Positions 22,497-31,128 of a stretch of DNA of 64,000 nucleotides are shown one piece after another. Source of the stretch: Variovorax sp. WS11 (GTDB lineage Bacteria; Pseudomonadota; Gammaproteobacteria; Burkholderiales; Burkholderiaceae_C); assembly GCF_010499245.1 (NCBI RefSeq), contig NZ_JAAGOW010000003.1, positions 682,001 through 746,000 on the forward strand, in the 5' to 3' direction. The position numbers and the translations under genes were made by a program. Positions within the stretch are counted from its first letter, which is position 1; the number at the start of each line of letters is the position of its first letter. The notes under the pieces are model-generated. The model did no database searches, was not told the DNA's origin, and worked only from the letters and a program-made list of their open reading frames with translations.

Positions 22497-23492
22497 ATGC
22501 TCCTGCACGTGACTCACGAAACGCGCTACGCGTATTCGCCCCCCGTCGAAACCGCCCAGCACCTGGCACATCTCAAGCCGCGGGCCACGCCGTCGCAGCG
22601 CCTGGTGAGCCACGCGCTCACGGTCAGCCCCGAGCCCGCGCAACGCAGCGAGTCGCCCGATGTCTACGGCAACGCGCGGGCCTTCTTCGCGCTGGACTCG
22701 ACCCACGAGGAACTGGTGGTCACGGCCGAGAGCGTGGTCGAGACTTCCACGCCCCTGCTGTCGCCGGCCGCGGCGCGCGAGCTGCCCTGGGAGGAGGTGC
22801 GCGAGCGCTTCCGCTACGCCAAGGAAACGCGCTTCGATGCCGCCGCCGAATTCGTCTTCCCCTCGCACTACGTGCCGCGTCACGACGACTTCGCCGCCTA
22901 TGCGCGACCCAGCTTCGCGCCGGGCCGCCCGCTCTTCGACGCCGCCATGGACCTGGCGCTGCGCATGCACACCGACTTCGTCTACGACAGCGGCAGCACC
23001 GAGATCAGCACACCGGCGATCGAGGCCCTGGCCCAGCGCCACGGCGTGTGCCAGGACTTCGCGCACATCATGATCGCCTGCCTGCGCACCCTGGGCCTGC
23101 CGGCGCGCTACGTCAGCGGCTACCTGCTGACGCAGCCGCCGCCGGGCCAGCCGCGGCTGCTCGGCGCCGACGCCTCGCATGCCTGGGTCTCGGTCTACAT
23201 TCCCGGCGCCGATGGGCCTGGCGACTGGGCCGATTTCGACCCCACCAACGGCCGCCAGCCCGGCGAGGACTACGTGGCGCTGGCCATCGGCCGCGACTAC
23301 TCCGACGTCTCGCCGATGCGCGGTGTGCTGCACGGGGGCGCGCGCCACACGCTGGACGTCAGCGTCACCGTGCGGCCGCTGGAGGAGCTGCGGGCCGCGG
23401 CCGCGCAGGCGGCGCAGCAGGTGCAATCGCAGAGCCAGACACAGACCCAGACACAATCGCCCTTCCAAAACCCAGACAAGGAGCCCTCATGA
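22497..23492 (+). CDS. Transglutaminase family protein
   Basis: 331-residue transglutaminase-like protein. The N-terminal beta domain starts MLLHVTHETRYAYSPPVETA. The catalytic core shows Cys about 185 (HGVCQDFAH), His about 228 (ASHAWVSVY) and Asp about 247 (DFDPTNG), the expected triad. No signal peptide is visible. The C-terminal 30 residues are low-complexity Gln/Ser/Thr (QSQSQTQTQTQS), similar to the tail of the ATP-grasp protein at 12106-13620. The ATG at 22497 is two bases after the previous stop, and its own stop overlaps the RidA start. Confidence 0.92.
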   Translation: MLLHVTHETRYAYSPPVETAQHLAHLKPRATPSQRLVSHALTVSPEPAQRSESPDVYGNARAFFALDSTHEELVVTAESVVETSTPLLSPAAARELPWEEVRERFRYAKETRFDAAAEFVFPSHYVPRHDDFAAYARPSFAPGRPLFDAAMDLALRMHTDFVYDSGSTEISTPAIEALAQRHGVCQDFAHIMIACLRTLGLPARYVSGYLLTQPPPGQPRLLGADASHAWVSVYIPGADGPGDWADFDPTNGRQPGEDYVALAIGRDYSDVSPMRGVLHGGARHTLDVSVTVRPLEELRAAAAQAAQQVQSQSQTQTQTQSPFQNPDKEPS

Positions 23493-23947
23493 GCATCGAC
23501 GACAAACTGAAGAGCCTCGGCATCACCCTCCCGCCGGTCGCCATTCCCGCTGCCGCCTACGTCCCCTTCGTGCAGACCGGCAAGCTGGTCTTCCTCTCCG
23601 GCCATATCGCGAAGAAGGACGGCAAGCCTTGGGTCGGCCAACTCGGCGCCGGCCTCGGCACCGAGGAAGGCAAGCAGGCCGCGCGTGCCATCGCGATCGA
23701 CCTGCTGGGCACGCTGAAGGCGGCCATCGGCGACCTGAACAAGGTCAAGCGCATCGTCAAGGTGATGAGCCTGGTCAACTCGACGCCCACCTTCACCGAA
23801 CAGCACCTGGTGACCAACGGCGCCAGCGAGTTCTTCGCCGAAGTCTTCGGCCCCGAAAAGGGCGCGCATGCGCGCAGCGCGTTCGGCGTAGCGCAGATTC
23901 CCTTCGGCGCCTGCGTGGAGATCGAGCTGATCGCTGAAGTCGAGTAA
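23489..23947 (+). CDS. RidA family protein
   Basis: 152-residue protein of the RidA/YjgF superfamily, in the subgroup with the long SGHIAKKDG region near residue 37. RidA proteins hydrolyse reactive enamine/imine intermediates; members of this subgroup are less well characterised. It overlaps the transglutaminase stop by four bases (ATGA), so it is translationally coupled to that operon. Whether it contributes to the ATP-grasp pathway or is a passenger is unknown. Confidence 0.9.
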   Translation: MSIDDKLKSLGITLPPVAIPAAAYVPFVQTGKLVFLSGHIAKKDGKPWVGQLGAGLGTEEGKQAARAIAIDLLGTLKAAIGDLNKVKRIVKVMSLVNSTPTFTEQHLVTNGASEFFAEVFGPEKGAHARSAFGVAQIPFGACVEIELIAEVE

Positions 23948-23982
23948 GACCGGAACCTTTCCCTGAAGGCGGACCCGCGCAG

Positions 23983-24015
23983 TGCATTTGCAATATACAG
24001 ACATTGCATTTGCAA
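23983..24015. promoter_or_regulatory. Paired palindromic operators upstream of the Xre/RES module
   Basis: TGCATTTGCAA occurs twice, at 23983-23993 and 24005-24015, with starts 22 bases apart (about two helical turns). The second copy is a full palindrome TTGCA-TT-TGCAA at 24004-24015. The pair lies 19-51 bases before the antitoxin ATG, where autoregulatory operators of toxin-antitoxin modules normally sit. Binding by the antitoxin or toxin-antitoxin complex is inferred. Confidence 0.6.
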
Positions 24016-24033
24016 CTGTGCTAAGGTCGCGCA

Positions 24034-24543
24034 ATGCCAAAGAACGAAACCCCATCGGCCGCCTGCCAAATGGCGCGCGAGTTCGAGCGCGTCTTCGTGG
24101 TGTTCCTCGACTCCCCTGACCGCAGGCTTCGCTCCGGCGATCACTTCTTCGATCGCTCCGCCAATTCCTGTCGGCTCGATCGGGACAAGGCCTCTCACTA
24201 CGCTTCCTCGAGCATGCGTGCCGGCGCGGTGGATGAATGGTTCAAGGCCTCCCGGTTGCCGCGAAAGAAAGACCTTCAGCTGGCTTTGTGCCTGAACGCC
24301 TCCATGCTGTCCCGCGCTCACGCGGAAAAGCCGCTGGAGCCGGTCGTGACGGAACGCATGTTCAGGCAGGCGGACCTGCTGGTGCGCGCCACGGAAGTGT
24401 TCGGCGAAGACGGCCCGAAGTGGATGGCGACGCCCCACCCTCTCCTGGACGGCAAGACACCTGCCGAGTTCGCCACCAACGAATTCGGTGGCGAGAAGGT
24501 TCGCTCGATGCTCAACGCGATCGAGCACGGAGGCGTTGTTTGA
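24034..24543 (+). CDS. Xre/MbcA/ParS-type antitoxin
   Basis: 169-residue antitoxin. The middle (about 62-105) looks like the Xre-like helical DNA-binding part (LPRKKDLQLALCLNASMLSR). The C-terminal MbcA/ParS toxin-binding domain spans about 108-169 (FRQADLLVRATEVFGED, TPAEFATNEFGGEKV and LNAIEHG). The first 60 residues are unlike the usual compact antitoxin and lack a recognisable fold; an internal ATG at 24214 exists. The start at 24034 is kept because the operators lie just upstream of it. Its stop overlaps the toxin start. Confidence 0.85.
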   Translation: MPKNETPSAACQMAREFERVFVVFLDSPDRRLRSGDHFFDRSANSCRLDRDKASHYASSSMRAGAVDEWFKASRLPRKKDLQLALCLNASMLSRAHAEKPLEPVVTERMFRQADLLVRATEVFGEDGPKWMATPHPLLDGKTPAEFATNEFGGEKVRSMLNAIEHGGVV

Positions 24544-25013
24544 GCCTGTCGGTCTGGCGCATCGGGACGACCAAGGCGCTGCGACTCGAACAGCTCGACC
24601 TGGGGTCGACATTGGCTCCGGGCCGATGGCACCAGACGCCTCCTGCCGGGCGCCCCGTCGTCTACGCAGGTGGCAGCCGTGCGCTCTGTCAACTCGAGAA
24701 ACGCGTGCATTGCAATGGCATCAGGCCACTGAACCAAGCCTTGTTGCGGCTCGATCTTCCCGACGGCGCGATCCTCGAAGACGTGCGCGCCCTGACGGAC
24801 CTGCCTTCAAACTGGATCGACCGGGAATCACTGACGCAGTCGATCGGCATTGCATGGCGAAGAACGAACCACGCGCTCGGGCTGTGGGTGCCCTCGGCGG
24901 TCGAGCCCGGCGAGAACAACATCGTTCTCAACCCGGACCATCCGTCATTCGCATCCATTGCAGTGACCGTCGAGCGCAACCCTTTCACCTTCGACGATCG
25001 AATGTTTTCCTAG
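24540..25013 (+). CDS. RES-domain toxin
   Basis: 157-residue RES-domain protein, the toxin partner of Xre/ParS antitoxins. Characterised members degrade or phosphorolyse NAD+. Conserved features are the Arg in GRW (residue 29), Tyr42 in VVYAGG, Glu53 in the ALCQLEK helix, and the C-terminal NIVLNPDHPSF stretch. The start is probably TTG at 24540, overlapping the antitoxin stop (TTGA); no ATG or GTG is better placed and homologues begin just before VWRI. A weak start codon would keep toxin below antitoxin. It is convergent with the MFS gene eight bases downstream. Confidence 0.88.
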   Translation: MSLSVWRIGTTKALRLEQLDLGSTLAPGRWHQTPPAGRPVVYAGGSRALCQLEKRVHCNGIRPLNQALLRLDLPDGAILEDVRALTDLPSNWIDRESLTQSIGIAWRRTNHALGLWVPSAVEPGENNIVLNPDHPSFASIAVTVERNPFTFDDRMFS

Positions 25014-25021
25014 GCTGCCAG

Positions 25022-26263
25022 CTACGATCGCTCAGCCGAGGCGTTCAGAGCCAGCGGGCGCGGCGCCCGCCCCAGCGTGCCGATGACGGCTGCCGCCACC
25101 AGCACCAGCGCGGCACTCATCAGCATGGTGTTCGCGATGCCGTAGCCGTCCACCACCAGCCCGCCGGCCAGCGCACCGCCGGCGATGGCGACCTGGAAAC
25201 CGCTCACCAGCAGCGCCTGCCCGGCCTCGGGGGCATCGGGCACGGCCTGCATCATCCAGCCGGTCAGCGCCACCGGGATCAGGCCGAAGGCCACGCCCCA
25301 GACCACGACCACGAGTGCGCCGGCCAGCATGCCGCTGCCGACCAGCGTAGCCAGCACCAGCGCCGCGGCCAGCAGCAGCGCCGCCGTCAGCGCAGCCACG
25401 CGCACGCTGCGCGCCACCAGGCTGCCGCCGAAGAAGGTGCCGACGAAGCCGGTCGCGCCGTAGACCAGCAGCAAGGTCGTCACCGCATCGGGCCCGAGGC
25501 CGAAGCTCTGCTGCAGCAGCGGCTTGAGATAGGTGTAGGCCGCGAAATGCCCGGCGATGAGGAACAGCACGGCCAGCAGCCCGACCTGCGCCATGCGGCG
25601 GGTGAGCGGCGTCAGCAGGTCGAGCGGCCGAATGGCGCGCGCCGGCGGCATCGAAGGCAGCAGCCAGATCTGCATCAGCAGCACCACGGCCGCGAGCACG
25701 CCGGTCGCCCCGAAGGCGGCGCGCCAGCCGGCCAGGTTGCCGAGGAAGGCGGTGATGGGCACGCCGAACACGGTGGCGCCTGAGATGCCAGCCAGCACGA
25801 TCGCCATGGCACGCGCCTTCGAAGCATCCGGCACCAGCTGCGTACCGGCGCCCGGCGCGAAGGTCCAGAAGCCGCCGATGCACAGGCCCAGCAGCAGGCG
25901 CGCGATCAGCATGGTGGCGAAATTGGGCGCCAGCGCGGCCAGGAAGTTCGAGGCCACCAGCAGCGCGCTGAGCGCGATCATCACGGTGCGCCGGTCCAGC
26001 CGGCCCGAGGCCACGATCAGGGCCGGGCCGGCAAAGGCGGCCAGCACGCCGGGCATGGCGACCATGAGGCCGGCCGTGCCGTCGGAGACGCCGAGGCCGG
26101 CCGCGATATCGGTCAAGAGGCCGATGGGCAGGAACTCGGTCGTGACCATGGCGAAGGTGCCGACGGCGATGGAGCCGACCGCGAGCCAGGTGGAACGCGA
26201 GGGCTCTTGCGTGCGCGCGGGCGCGAGCACGGCATCGTCGCAGGTGGTGCAGGGAGCATTCAT
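25022..26263 (-). CDS. MFS transporter, DHA1 family (AraJ/NepI-like)
   Basis: 413-residue permease of the major facilitator superfamily with about 12 membrane segments. The early TTEFLPIGLLTDIAAGLGVSDGTAG stretch and the GRLDRRTVM cytoplasmic loop are typical of the DHA1 drug, sugar or purine-nucleoside efflux group. The ATG at 26263 is preferred over an in-frame TTG at 26278. The substrate cannot be assigned. A terminator-like hairpin lies in its leader 22-51 bases upstream of the ATG. Convergent with the RES toxin gene. Confidence 0.88.
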   Translation of the reverse strand: MNAPCTTCDDAVLAPARTQEPSRSTWLAVGSIAVGTFAMVTTEFLPIGLLTDIAAGLGVSDGTAGLMVAMPGVLAAFAGPALIVASGRLDRRTVMIALSALLVASNFLAALAPNFATMLIARLLLGLCIGGFWTFAPGAGTQLVPDASKARAMAIVLAGISGATVFGVPITAFLGNLAGWRAAFGATGVLAAVVLLMQIWLLPSMPPARAIRPLDLLTPLTRRMAQVGLLAVLFLIAGHFAAYTYLKPLLQQSFGLGPDAVTTLLLVYGATGFVGTFFGGSLVARSVRVAALTAALLLAAALVLATLVGSGMLAGALVVVVWGVAFGLIPVALTGWMMQAVPDAPEAGQALLVSGFQVAIAGGALAGGLVVDGYGIANTMLMSAALVLVAAAVIGTLGRAPRPLALNASAERS

Positions 26264-26284
26264 GGGCAAGGTCTTCAAAAAGAA

Positions 26285-26314
26285 AAGCCTGGGCTTTGGG
26301 GATGGCCCGGGCTT
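26285..26314 (-). terminator. Terminator-like hairpin in the leader of the MFS gene
   Basis: On the minus strand AAGCCCGGGC and GCCCAGGCTT pair (9 of 10) around a 10-base loop and are followed directly by TTCTTTTTG, the form of an intrinsic terminator. It lies between the ptxS-like gene stop (26507) and the MFS ATG (26263). It could end transcription of the kgu operon about 190 bases after its last gene. If the MFS promoter lies upstream of it, it would act as an attenuator. Confidence 0.55.
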
Positions 26315-26465
26315 GTTGCAATGAAGGCCGAGTTTGACGGCGGGGCATTGCCTCTCAAAGACGTCGCGGGGAAGTTGTCCGTTTCCCGATTGCTAACAAT
26401 GCGGCTCGATGATGCTTATGCGCCAAGCGATTAAAGGCCGCGAGCGCTGCGTGCACATCGAAGGT

Positions 26466-26506
26466 CCGGCGCCCTCACCCCCGCCCTCTCCCAGGGGGAG
26501 AGGGAG
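26466..26506. repeat. CCCTCACCCC-type dispersed repeat after ptxS
   Basis: The stretch reads CCGGCGCCCTCACCCCCGCC followed by CTCTCCCAGGGGGAGAGGGAG. It closely matches the 40-base arms of the foldback element at 42269-42412. CTCTCCC and GGGAGAG can pair locally, so it may form a hairpin at the 3' end of the operon. It directly abuts the stop of the ptxS-like gene. Confidence 0.7.
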
Positions 26507-27658
26507 TCAGACCGCACCCGAGGAGCCGCGCACCACCAGTTCCCCCGGCAGCAACAGTTGCCGCGGCGGCCCCTCGAGCCCGCGCAGGCGTTCGATCAGG
26601 CAGGTCGCGGCGGTGCGGCCGATGGCGTCGGTGGGTTGGGCGACGGCGCTGAGTCCGGGCCCGATCAATGGCGCCCATTCGGGATCGTCGAAGCCCACGA
26701 AGCCGAGCTCGACTCCGAAATGCCAACCCAGGCGCGCCATCGCCGAGGCGACGCGCAGGGTCACGATCGCATTGCCGGACAGCACGGCGGCGCGGCGCCC
26801 GCTCCTGGCGCGTTTGCGCAGCGCACGCAAGGCAGCGTCGAGCGCATCGCTGTCATCGCCGGTGCTTTCGAACACCTCGCCGGCGACGCGCGGCTGGTGC
26901 GCCGCGATGCAGTCGCCGAAGGCCGCCGTCCGCTCGCGTCGCGAGCTCACGCCCTGCAGCGGCTCGGTGATATAGAGCAGCTCGCGGTACCCGCCCTCGA
27001 CCAGGTGGCCGCAGGCGGCCTTCATCGCGGCCGGGTTGTCCAGCGAGACGAAGTCGGTGTGCATGCCGTCATGCCGGCGGTCGACCAGCACCGCGGGCTT
27101 GCCATGCAGCGCGTCGGCATCGACCAGGCCGGCGCCGCGGCCCAGGGTGTTGAGGATGAAGCCGTCCACCTGGTAGCCCGCGAGCGCATCGATGGCCTCG
27201 CGCTCGCGGTCGATGTCGTTGCCGAGGTTGAATAGCATCACCAGGTAGCCGGCCTCCTGGCAGGCCTTCTCGGCGCCGCGCAGCACGGCCACCGAATAGG
27301 GGTTGGTGATGTCGGCCACGATCAGGCCGATCAGGCGCGAGCGCCCGTGGCTCAGTGCCTGCGCCATCGGGCTCGGCGTGTAGGCCAGCCTGGCGACCGC
27401 GGCCTCGACGCGCGCGGCGATGTCGGCGCTCAGCAGGCGATCGCGGTGGTTGTAGAAGCGCGAGACCGTGGCCTTGGAGACGCCGGCTTCCTTCGCCACG
27501 TCGGCGATGGTCGCTCGGCCGGGTTTCCTCGGGCTTATCGGCGTCCCTTCGCCTTCGGCTACGGTGCTATTCGCCTTGGGAGCGGCCCGACGGCTCACTG
27601 GAGTACCTTCGCCTTCGGCTGCGGCGCTATTCGCCTTGGGAGCGGCCCGGCGGCTCAT
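26507..27658 (-). CDS. ptxS: LacI-family repressor, PtxS-like, of the ketogluconate operon
   Basis: 383-residue LacI-family regulator. The helix-turn-helix ATIADVAKEAGVSKATVSRF lies at about residues 49-68, followed by the hinge region (MAQALSHGRSRLIGL) and a periplasmic-binding-like effector domain. The N-terminus is extended by two tandem 20-residue repeats (SRRAAPKANS...EGEGTP) encoded by a 60-base direct repeat. The start at 27658 is supported by a four-base ATGA overlap with kguD. Assignment as PtxS rests on the kgu neighbours and on the perfect PtxS-type operator at the operon promoter (33393-33408). It probably represses the operon until 2-ketogluconate binds. Confidence 0.8.
   Translation of the reverse strand: MSRRAAPKANSAAAEGEGTPVSRRAAPKANSTVAEGEGTPISPRKPGRATIADVAKEAGVSKATVSRFYNHRDRLLSADIAARVEAAVARLAYTPSPMAQALSHGRSRLIGLIVADITNPYSVAVLRGAEKACQEAGYLVMLFNLGNDIDREREAIDALAGYQVDGFILNTLGRGAGLVDADALHGKPAVLVDRRHDGMHTDFVSLDNPAAMKAACGHLVEGGYRELLYITEPLQGVSSRRERTAAFGDCIAAHQPRVAGEVFESTGDDSDALDAALRALRKRARSGRRAAVLSGNAIVTLRVASAMARLGWHFGVELGFVGFDDPEWAPLIGPGLSAVAQPTDAIGRTAATCLIERLRGLEGPPRQLLLPGELVVRGSSGAV
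27540..27658. repeat. 60-base tandem direct repeat within the 5' end of the ptxS-like gene
   Basis: Two copies, about 27540-27599 and 27600-27658, share CCTTCGCCTTCGGCT, GCTATTCGCCTTGGGAGCGG and CGGCTCA with few differences. Because the period is 60 bases, each copy adds 20 residues in frame. The element has the look of an intergenic repeat absorbed into the coding sequence. Confidence 0.85.
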
Positions 27659-28641
27659 GCAAACGCCGTGTCGTAAACCGCCAAAGGCCGCTCGCCCGCG
27701 AGCGCCTTCAGCAGGTTGGTGACGGCCAGCTCGGCCATGGCATGCCGCGTCTCGTGCGTGGCCGAGCCGATGTGCGGCAGCGGCGTCACGCGCGGGTGGG
27801 TGCGCAGCGGCGAATCCAGGGGCAGCGGCTCGGTCGCGAAGACGTCGAGCCCGGCGGCGCGCAGCGTGCCCTGGTCGAGCGCGGCCAGCAGTGCGGGCTC
27901 CTGCACCGTGGCGCCGCGCCCGCCGTTGATGAAGATGGCGCCCGACTTCATGCGGCTGAACACGCGCGCATCGATCATGCCGCGCGTGCTGTTCGACAGC
28001 GGCAGCATGGCCACCACGATATCGGCGCGCGCCAGCAACTCATCCAGCGGCGTGTGCGCCGCCCTCCCCAGCAGCTCGGGCGCCTGCGCCGCCAGGTCGA
28101 CGGCGCGCCGCGCGTGGTAGAGCACCGGCATGCCGAAACCCAGGGCCGCGCGCCGGGCGATGGCCTGGCCGATGCGGCCGAAGCCCAGCAGGCCCAGCGT
28201 CTTGCCGTGCACGTCGTGGCCGAACAGATCCTCGCCGATGTTCTTCGTCCAGCGGCCTTCGCGCACCAGGCTGGAAAGCTCCACCACGCGGCGGCTGGTC
28301 GCCATCAGCAGGGCGAAGACGGTGTCGGCCACCGTCTCGTCGAGCACGCCCGGCGTGTGGCACAGTGGGATGCCACGCGCGTGCAGCGCAGCCAGCGCGT
28401 AGTTGTCCACACCCACGGAGACGCTGGAGATCACTTCCAGCTTCGGCGCGCGCGCGAGCAGCGCCTCGTCGACCGGGAAGCTGGAGCCGATCAGGCCCTG
28501 GGCCTCGGGCAGCGCGGCCTCGAAGGCGCTGCGCTGATCCGCGATGCGCGGGTTGGCCACCGTGACCGCGTGCGCCGCCTGCAGGCGGACCAGTTGGTCT
28601 TCGGGCAGCTCTCGAAAGACCAGGACCTTCTTGCGCGTCAC
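27655..28641 (-). CDS. kguD: 2-hydroxyacid dehydrogenase, probable 2-ketogluconate-6-phosphate reductase
   Basis: 328-residue D-isomer-specific 2-hydroxyacid dehydrogenase (GhrB-like). The nucleotide-binding motif GLLGFGRIGQAIARR is near residue 150. Catalytic Arg (NGGRGATVQE), Glu (FATEPLP) and His (LPHIGSAT) are all present. In this operon it most likely reduces 2-keto-6-phosphogluconate to 6-phosphogluconate with NAD(P)H. The start is GTG at 28641, overlapping the kguK stop by four bases; its stop overlaps the regulator start. A general glyoxylate/hydroxypyruvate reductase is the alternative if context is ignored. Confidence 0.82.
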   Translation of the reverse strand: MTRKKVLVFRELPEDQLVRLQAAHAVTVANPRIADQRSAFEAALPEAQGLIGSSFPVDEALLARAPKLEVISSVSVGVDNYALAALHARGIPLCHTPGVLDETVADTVFALLMATSRRVVELSSLVREGRWTKNIGEDLFGHDVHGKTLGLLGFGRIGQAIARRAALGFGMPVLYHARRAVDLAAQAPELLGRAAHTPLDELLARADIVVAMLPLSNSTRGMIDARVFSRMKSGAIFINGGRGATVQEPALLAALDQGTLRAAGLDVFATEPLPLDSPLRTHPRVTPLPHIGSATHETRHAMAELAVTNLLKALAGERPLAVYDTAFA

Positions 28642-29588
28642 AGCCGCGCCTCGTCCAGCTGCGCCCGCCTCGGCAGGCCCTCCGTGTCGCCCAGCACCTG
28701 CACCGCGCGGGCGCCGATCCAGGCGGCGCGGCGCACTGCCTCGGGCACGGTCTTGCCCTCGAGCAGCGCGCTGATCACGCCCACCGCGAAGCCGTCGCCG
28801 GCGCCCACCGTGTCGATCACCTTGGCCACCGGAAAGCCGTCGACGCGGCCGGTGCCCGCCGCATCGCCGTCGTAGTAGGCGCCCTGCGCGCCGAGCTTGA
28901 CCACCACCAGCTTTGCGCCCCGCTCGCGATAGAAGCGCGCCACGCCTTCCGGCGTGCTCTGGCCGGTGAGCAGCAGGCCCTCTTCCATGCCGGGCAGCAC
29001 CCAGTCGGCACGCGCGGCCAGCTCGTTGATCCAGTGCCGCATGGTCTCGGTCGAGGACCACAGCGTGGGTCGCAGATTGGGGTCGAAGGAGATGGTGCGG
29101 CCCGCCGCGCGCATCACCTCCATGGTCTTCAGCGAAGCCTGCAGGCTGGTGTCGGAGATGGCGGCGAACACGCCGGTTGCATGCAGGTGGCGCGCCGAGC
29201 GCAACCAAGCCTCGTCCACATCGGCCGGCCCCATGTGGCTCGCGGCCGAGCCCTTGCGGTGGTATTCGACCGGCGGGTCGCTGCCGTCGGTCACTCGCCC
29301 CTTGAACTGGAAGCCGGTGCGCTGCGCCGGGTCGCTGATCACATGCGAGCAGTCGAGCCCCTCGGCCTGCATGGTCGCCAGCAGCGAGCGGCCCATCGAG
29401 TCGGTGCCGAGCCGGCTGGCCCAGCCGACCTTCAGGCCCAGGCGCGAAAGGCCGATCGCGACGTTGGTCTCGGCGCCGGCGGTGCGCTTGTGGAAGCCGG
29501 TCGCGTTCTCGATGGGACCGGGCTGGTCGGCCACCAGCAGCATCATGGCTTCGCCGAACAGCGCGACATCGAAATCGGAACTTGTCAT
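28638..29588 (-). CDS. kguK: PfkB-family sugar kinase, probable 2-ketogluconokinase
   Basis: 316-residue ribokinase/PfkB-family kinase. The N-terminal motif DVALFGEAMMLL is followed by the sugar-binding TAGAETNVAIGLSRLG segment. The C-terminal ATP and catalytic motif DTVGAGDGFAVG is near residue 255. The fold is shared by 2-keto-3-deoxygluconate kinase and 2-ketogluconokinase; with KguE, KguD and a PtxS-type regulator beside it, phosphorylation of 2-ketogluconate at C6 is the more likely activity. Four-base overlaps with kguE upstream and kguD downstream show tight coupling. Confidence 0.82.
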   Translation of the reverse strand: MTSSDFDVALFGEAMMLLVADQPGPIENATGFHKRTAGAETNVAIGLSRLGLKVGWASRLGTDSMGRSLLATMQAEGLDCSHVISDPAQRTGFQFKGRVTDGSDPPVEYHRKGSAASHMGPADVDEAWLRSARHLHATGVFAAISDTSLQASLKTMEVMRAAGRTISFDPNLRPTLWSSTETMRHWINELAARADWVLPGMEEGLLLTGQSTPEGVARFYRERGAKLVVVKLGAQGAYYDGDAAGTGRVDGFPVAKVIDTVGAGDGFAVGVISALLEGKTVPEAVRRAAWIGARAVQVLGDTEGLPRRAQLDEARL

Positions 29589-30328
29589 GGGATGGCTTTC
29601 AGCGAGCGGATCTGCGCGACCTGCTCGCGCGTGACGGCGAGCAGGTCGTCTCCGATGAGAGGGTATTCGATGGCGTGCGGCACATCCGCAGGCAAAACCC
29701 GCAGCACGGCACGCCAGGGCGCGAGCGAGTCGGCCAGCGGCACCGCCACCCACTTGGCGGGCAGCCGCTGCACGCCCTTGCAATGCACATAGCGCACGCG
29801 TGGCGCCAGCGCCTGGGCGGCCGCAAGCGGGCATTCGCTCAGCCAGTGCCAGTTGCCCATGTCGAAGGTCATGCCCAGGTCGAGCCCGGCGGCGTCGGCC
29901 GCGCCGAAGAAAGCCTGCAGCGCGGGCAAGGTGCCGGCCTTCACAGTCTGGTCGTTCTCGATCAACAGCTCGACCGCTTGCGCATCGAGCAGCGACTTGA
30001 GCCGCGGCAGGGAGGCGTGCGAGGTTGCGCCGAAGCCACCGATCGACATCTTGAGCCGGTGCGCGCGCAGCGTGTTGGCCGCGGCCAGGCCTCGTGCGAG
30101 AGCGCCTTCATCCAATGTGCCGTCATGCGCCCACAGCCCCTCGGGGCTCGAGTAGACGGCCGCCAGGCCGGCCAACGCAGGCAACTCGGCCGCCGCATCG
30201 CGCAGCAGTTCCCCACGCACCTCCACGCCATCCGCCCCGGCTTCCAGCGCCAGCCGCGTACACCACAGCTGCCCATGCCGCCCCACCTCGGCCGCGCCAA
30301 AGGACGACAAGGAAATCAATACATTCAT
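29585..30328 (-). CDS. kguE: TIM-barrel isomerase/epimerase-like protein KguE
   Basis: 247-residue protein of the xylose-isomerase-like TIM-barrel superfamily. Metal-ligand candidates typical of the fold are visible: the Glu in LLIENDQT, Asp and His in FDMGNWHWL, His in YVHCKG and the C-terminal Glu in AIEYPL. It corresponds in position and family to KguE of the Pseudomonas ketogluconate operon, whose exact reaction is not firmly established. It lies 10 bases downstream of the ABC ATPase gene and overlaps kguK by four bases, which ties the transporter to the catabolic genes. Confidence 0.8.
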   Translation of the reverse strand: MNVLISLSSFGAAEVGRHGQLWCTRLALEAGADGVEVRGELLRDAAAELPALAGLAAVYSSPEGLWAHDGTLDEGALARGLAAANTLRAHRLKMSIGGFGATSHASLPRLKSLLDAQAVELLIENDQTVKAGTLPALQAFFGAADAAGLDLGMTFDMGNWHWLSECPLAAAQALAPRVRYVHCKGVQRLPAKWVAVPLADSLAPWRAVLRVLPADVPHAIEYPLIGDDLLAVTREQVAQIRSLKAIP

Positions 30329-30338
30329 TTAGCTTTTT

Positions 30339-31118
<780 letters not shown>

Positions 31119-31128
31119 GGAGAGACGC

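Noticed and set aside
24225..24248. tRNA-Ser/Leu-like string GCGGTGGATGAATGGTTC within the antitoxin gene
   Set aside because: Only the acceptor/D-arm part resembles a tRNA; no anticodon or T arm follows, and the encoded residues fit the antitoxin.
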